Assembly (NCBI RefSeq): GCF_001039355.2 | Contig: NW_019775638.1 | Coordinates: 72,189 to 136,188, forward strand | DNA length: 64,000 nucleotides | Direction of reading: 5' to 3' | Source of the DNA: Lingula anatina | Lineage: Eukaryota > Brachiopoda > Lingulata > Lingulida > Lingulidae | Shown here: in pieces, positions 61,001 through 64,000 of the stretch | Layout of the letters: each line of letters starts with the position of its first letter | Position numbering within the stretch: position 1 is the first letter of the stretch | Translations under genes and position numbers: made by a program | Notes under the pieces: generated by a model | Database searches by the model: none | What the model saw: only the letters and a program-made list of their open reading frames with translations | What the model was told of the DNA's origin: nothing

Positions 61001-64000
61001 CAACTACATTATGATGAACATGGACGCCTAACTGGCCAGTCCAATATACAACTATACGACCAATATGGTGAGCCAGTAATTTTTTCAGACGAACCGCAGG
61101 ACCACCAGCAAGGCCAGCCAGCTGTTGAATCTCGACTGCAGTTGTTTGACAAACATGGTCGTCCTGTGGAGCCCACCGGTGATCTGCATTACGATGAACA
61201 CGGCAGCCTTGTTGACCAGTCTAACCAACCATTATTCGATCAACATGGCCGACCCATTATGCGAGCAATAGAAATATCCAGTGAAGATCAGTATGGCCGA
61301 GCTGATAAACTACCTGCTCAACTATTATATAACGAACAAGGTTTCCCTGCTCAGCCCATGGGTACACTTACTTTTGATGAACAGGGGCAGCTGATTGATA
61401 AAGATAACAAGAAGTTATGCGACCAACATGGGCAGCCTATCACACAGTTTTATGACGGAAACGGTTGTCCCGTCGAGCCAGGTAATGAGCTGCATTTTGA
61501 TGAAAATGGCCATCTTGTTAATGACACCAACAACCAACTCCACGATCAATATGGTCAGCCCATAGTTCAGAGTGCACAACAGTTATACGACGAAGGCAGT
61601 CACCCAGTGAACCCGATGGGTCAGCTAAGATACGATGAACATGGTCGCCTTGTTGACCACACAAACAACCAAGTCTACGACCAGCAAGGTTGTCCTATTG
61701 TACAGTACGCTCAACATTTATGCGACGAGTATGGCAATCCGATTGAGCACACGGGAGAGCTGCACTTCGATGAACACGGCCGTCTGGTGGACCAATTTAA
61801 CAATCAGCTTTATGACCAACAAGGTGGTCCAATCAACCAGTCTGCACTTCAGTTATATAATGAGCTTGGGAATCCAGTTGATCTCGCAGAAGAACTGCAC
61901 TACGATAAACAAGGTCATCTTGTTGACTCCTCCAACAACCAACTGTACGATCAAAACGGCAGAGCTATCGCAAAGGTGTATGACCAAAATGGCCGCGCAG
62001 TTAAGTCCACTGGGCAGCTACATTTTGATGAACGTGGTCGCCTTGTGAACCAATCCAATAAGCAACTCTTCGACCAAGATGGAATACCATTTGTACAGGC
62101 TGCACGGAAATTATATGACGGAGACGGCAATCCAATAGAAACCACGGGGCAACTACACTTTGATGGCCATGGTCGCCTAATTGACCCATCTGGCAAGCAA
62201 CTCTATGACCAACTTGGCCAACCTATCTTACAGTATGGTCAGCAATTATGTGACGAGCAAGGGAATCCAGTTCAGGGTACGGGAGAGCTTCATTTTGATG
62301 AACACGGTCGCCTTGTTGACGAATCGAAACAGCAGGTCTACGATCAACATGGACGACCCGTAGCACATGTCATCACTGACCAGCAGTTGGACGAAGAAAG
62401 GCGACCAGTTGATCAATCCGGTCACCAATTGTATGGAAAACATGGTCAGCCACTAGAGCCAACATCGCTGCTACAGTATAATGAGCGTGGTTGCCTTGTT
62501 GACCAGTCCAACGAACCAGTTTATGACCAACATGGCCACCCTTTTGTACAGTATGGAGTACAACTACAAGATGAACATGGCAATCCAGTGGAGCAGACAG
62601 GGGAGCTACATTTTGACGAGCTCGGCAACCTAGTAGACCAATTCAACAGAAGACTATACGACCAAAATGGCCAGCCTATGAAAAAGATATTGGATGAAAA
62701 CGGACGTCCAGTCAACCAAACGGGAAAGCTTCATATTGATGAACACGGCTGTCTTGTTGACCAATCAAACAAACCCCTCTACGACCAAAATGGCCGACCT
62801 ATTTCACAGTTTAGCCAGCAACTATATGATGAACTTGGTCGCCAGGCTAAACCTAATGCAAAATTACATTACGATGATCATGGACGTCTAGTAGACCAAT
62901 CCAACAATCAACTCTTTGATCAAAATGGTCAACCCATAGTGCATGTTCAGGAGCTTGGACAGCAGTTATATGACCAGAACGGCCACCCAGTTGAGTCCAA
63001 TACACAGTTACATTACGATAATCATGGTTGCCTTGTTGACCAATCCAACAAACAGATTTATGATCAACATGGCCGCCCTTTTGTACAGTATGGAACACAA
63101 CTACAAGATGAACATGGCAATCCAGTGGAGCAGACAGGGGAGCTACATTTTGATGAGCGCGGAAACCTTGTAGACCAATCCAACAGAAAACTATACGACC
63201 AAAATGGTCAGCCTATGAAAAAGATATTGGATGAACACGGGCGTCCAGTCAAGCAAACGGATAAGCTGTATATTGATGAACACGGTTGTCTTGTTGACCA
63301 ATCGAACAAACAGCTCTATGACCAAAGTGGCCGACCTATTTCACAGTTAAGCCAGCAACTTTATGACGAGCATGGTCGCCAGACTAAACCAAATGCAAAA
63401 TTACATTACGATGATCATGGACGCCTCGTAGACCAATCCAACAATCAACTCTTCGATCAAAATGGTCAACCCATAGTGCACATTGATGAACAGGAACTTG
63501 ACCGGCAATTATATGACCAGAATGGCCATCCAGTTAAGTCCAATACACAGTTACATTATGATAATCATGGTTGCCTTGTTGACCAATCCAACAAACAGAT
63601 TTATGATCAACATGGCCGCCCTTTTGTACAGTATGGAACACAACTACAAGATGAACATGGCAATCCAGTGCAGCAGACAGGGGAGCTACATTTCGATGAG
63701 CACAGAAACCTTGTGGACCAATCCAACAGAAAACTATACGACCAAAATGGCCAGCCTATGAAAAAGATATTGGACAAACACGGGCGTCCAGTCAAGCAAA
63801 CGGGAAAGCTTCATATTGATGAACACGGTTGTCTTGTTGACCAATCGAACAAGCAACTCTTCGACCAAAGTGGCCGACCTATTTCACAGTTTATCCAGCA
63901 ACTATACGATGAGCATGGTCACCAGGCCAAGCCGACTGCAAAATTACATTACGATGATCATGGACGTCTTGTAGACCAATCCAACAACCAACTCTTCAAT
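50779..64000 (+). CDS. LIM-domain protein with giant YD-x-x-G repeat region (partial, 3' end outside)
   Basis: Exon 1 is 50779-51081 (101 codons, phase 0). Exon 2 runs from 59561 to the window end with no stop (1480 codons, phase 0), after acceptor TATTTTCAG. Residues 13-69 form one complete LIM zinc-binding domain with ligands C13, C16, H34, C37, C40, C43, C66 and H69. Residues ~102-470 are charged and hydrophilic, with repeated NFDQEPRR-like motifs (EFDQEPRR, NFEQEPRR, NFDQEPRR). From ~479 to the end there are about sixty copies of a (Y/F)D-x-x-G-(R/N/Q)-(P/L)-(V/I) motif. There is no signal peptide or membrane segment, so it is probably cytoplasmic. LIM domains bind proteins, often at actin or junctions; the repeats look like a long scaffold or spring. 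The start is the first ATG, with an A at -3. An exon hidden in the 8.5-kb intron is possible, but direct splicing keeps the frame. Confidence 0.9.
57498..57541. repeat. (AAT)n microsatellite
   Basis: Slightly interrupted AAT array within the LIM gene intron. Confidence 0.9.
57971..58003. repeat. (GA)n microsatellite
   Basis: About 16 uninterrupted GA units within the LIM gene intron. Confidence 0.92.
60692..64000 (+). repeat. Coding YD-x-x-G repeat array with higher-order structure
   Basis: The basic unit is ~16-18 residues, e.g. QLYDQHGRPI, QLYDEHGNPVEQTG and ELHFDEHGRLVDQSN. These three types alternate in this order, giving a ~52-residue triplet. In the last ~1.5 kb, triplets are themselves duplicated as a ~180-residue block: TATGA(C/T)CAACATGG recurs at 62522, 63059 and 63602, spacings of 537 and 543 bases, all multiples of three. 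Copies at 62500-64000 are far more alike at DNA level than those at 60700-62000, so the array grew recently at this end. It continues past the window. Confidence 0.93.

Noticed and set aside
60741-63795. Numerous short frames on both strands within the YD array
   Set aside because: All are out-of-frame or antisense readings of the repeats; one frame is open throughout from 59561.
1-64000. CRISPR arrays, operons, prokaryotic ribosome binding sites or rRNA genes
   Set aside because: None found; the intron structure and domain content are metazoan.

Overview
This is animal nuclear DNA: AT-rich, intron-rich, with short GT-AG exons, a nuclear tRNA-Leu gene, metazoan extracellular domains (VWA, ShKT, VWC, C-type lectin), an animal LIM domain, and Tc1/mariner, LTR and non-LTR transposon relics. 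The secreted VWA/ShKT/VWC/lectin repertoire fits a marine invertebrate, and I would guess a spiralian such as a mollusc or brachiopod, where such proteins occur in shell matrix and mucus. The species is inferred, not proven. All multi-exon models below were built by hand from splice sites and codon phase. Single-exon ORFs show almost none of the true genes. Layout, left half: (1) 1-1.4 kb, the 3' end of a VWC-domain gene (A). (2) 2-3.4 kb, minus-strand C-type lectin exons and a broken copy. (3) 5.0-8.1 kb, a complete secreted protein with a Thr-rich linker, one ShKT and two VWA domains, followed by a decayed third VWA exon at 10.7 kb. (4) 12.3-21.3 kb, gene B: signal peptide, two ShKT, two VWC and a Gly/Thr/Pro repeat linker, with a 1.66-kb Tc1 relic in an intron. 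(5) 22.4-27.2 kb, gene C, a truncated and frameshifted paralogue that received an LTR element, a hairpin element and a LINE tail in its introns. (6) 29.0-32.9 kb, gene E, with two possible 3' ends. (7) 33.8-36.1 kb, a second Tc1-like relic containing a 965-bp exact duplication joined by a single N, probably an assembly error. (8) 37.1-41.8 kb, gene F, and (9) 43.7-48.4 kb, gene G, both complete; a tRNA-Leu(CAG) gene sits in an intron of G. Right half: from 50.8 kb to the window end runs one gene, with a LIM-domain first exon, an 8.5-kb intron, and a single open exon of at least 1480 codons. Its last ~1100 codons are about sixty copies of a YD-x-x-G-type motif, nested in ~52-residue and ~180-residue higher-order repeats. 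It runs off the window. How the genes relate: genes A, B, C, E, F and G form one tandem family built from phase-1 exon modules (ShKT, Pro or Gly linkers, split VWC). Introns and intergenic DNA align between copies (1-1640, 19290-21930 and 31380-33560; 22260-29580 with 38580-44080), so the cluster grew by unequal crossover of partial-gene blocks, leaving headless (C) and chimeric (E) copies. The VWA gene carries the same kind of ShKT module. The products look like a co-localised set of secreted, disulfide-rich matrix or mucus proteins; that role is inference.
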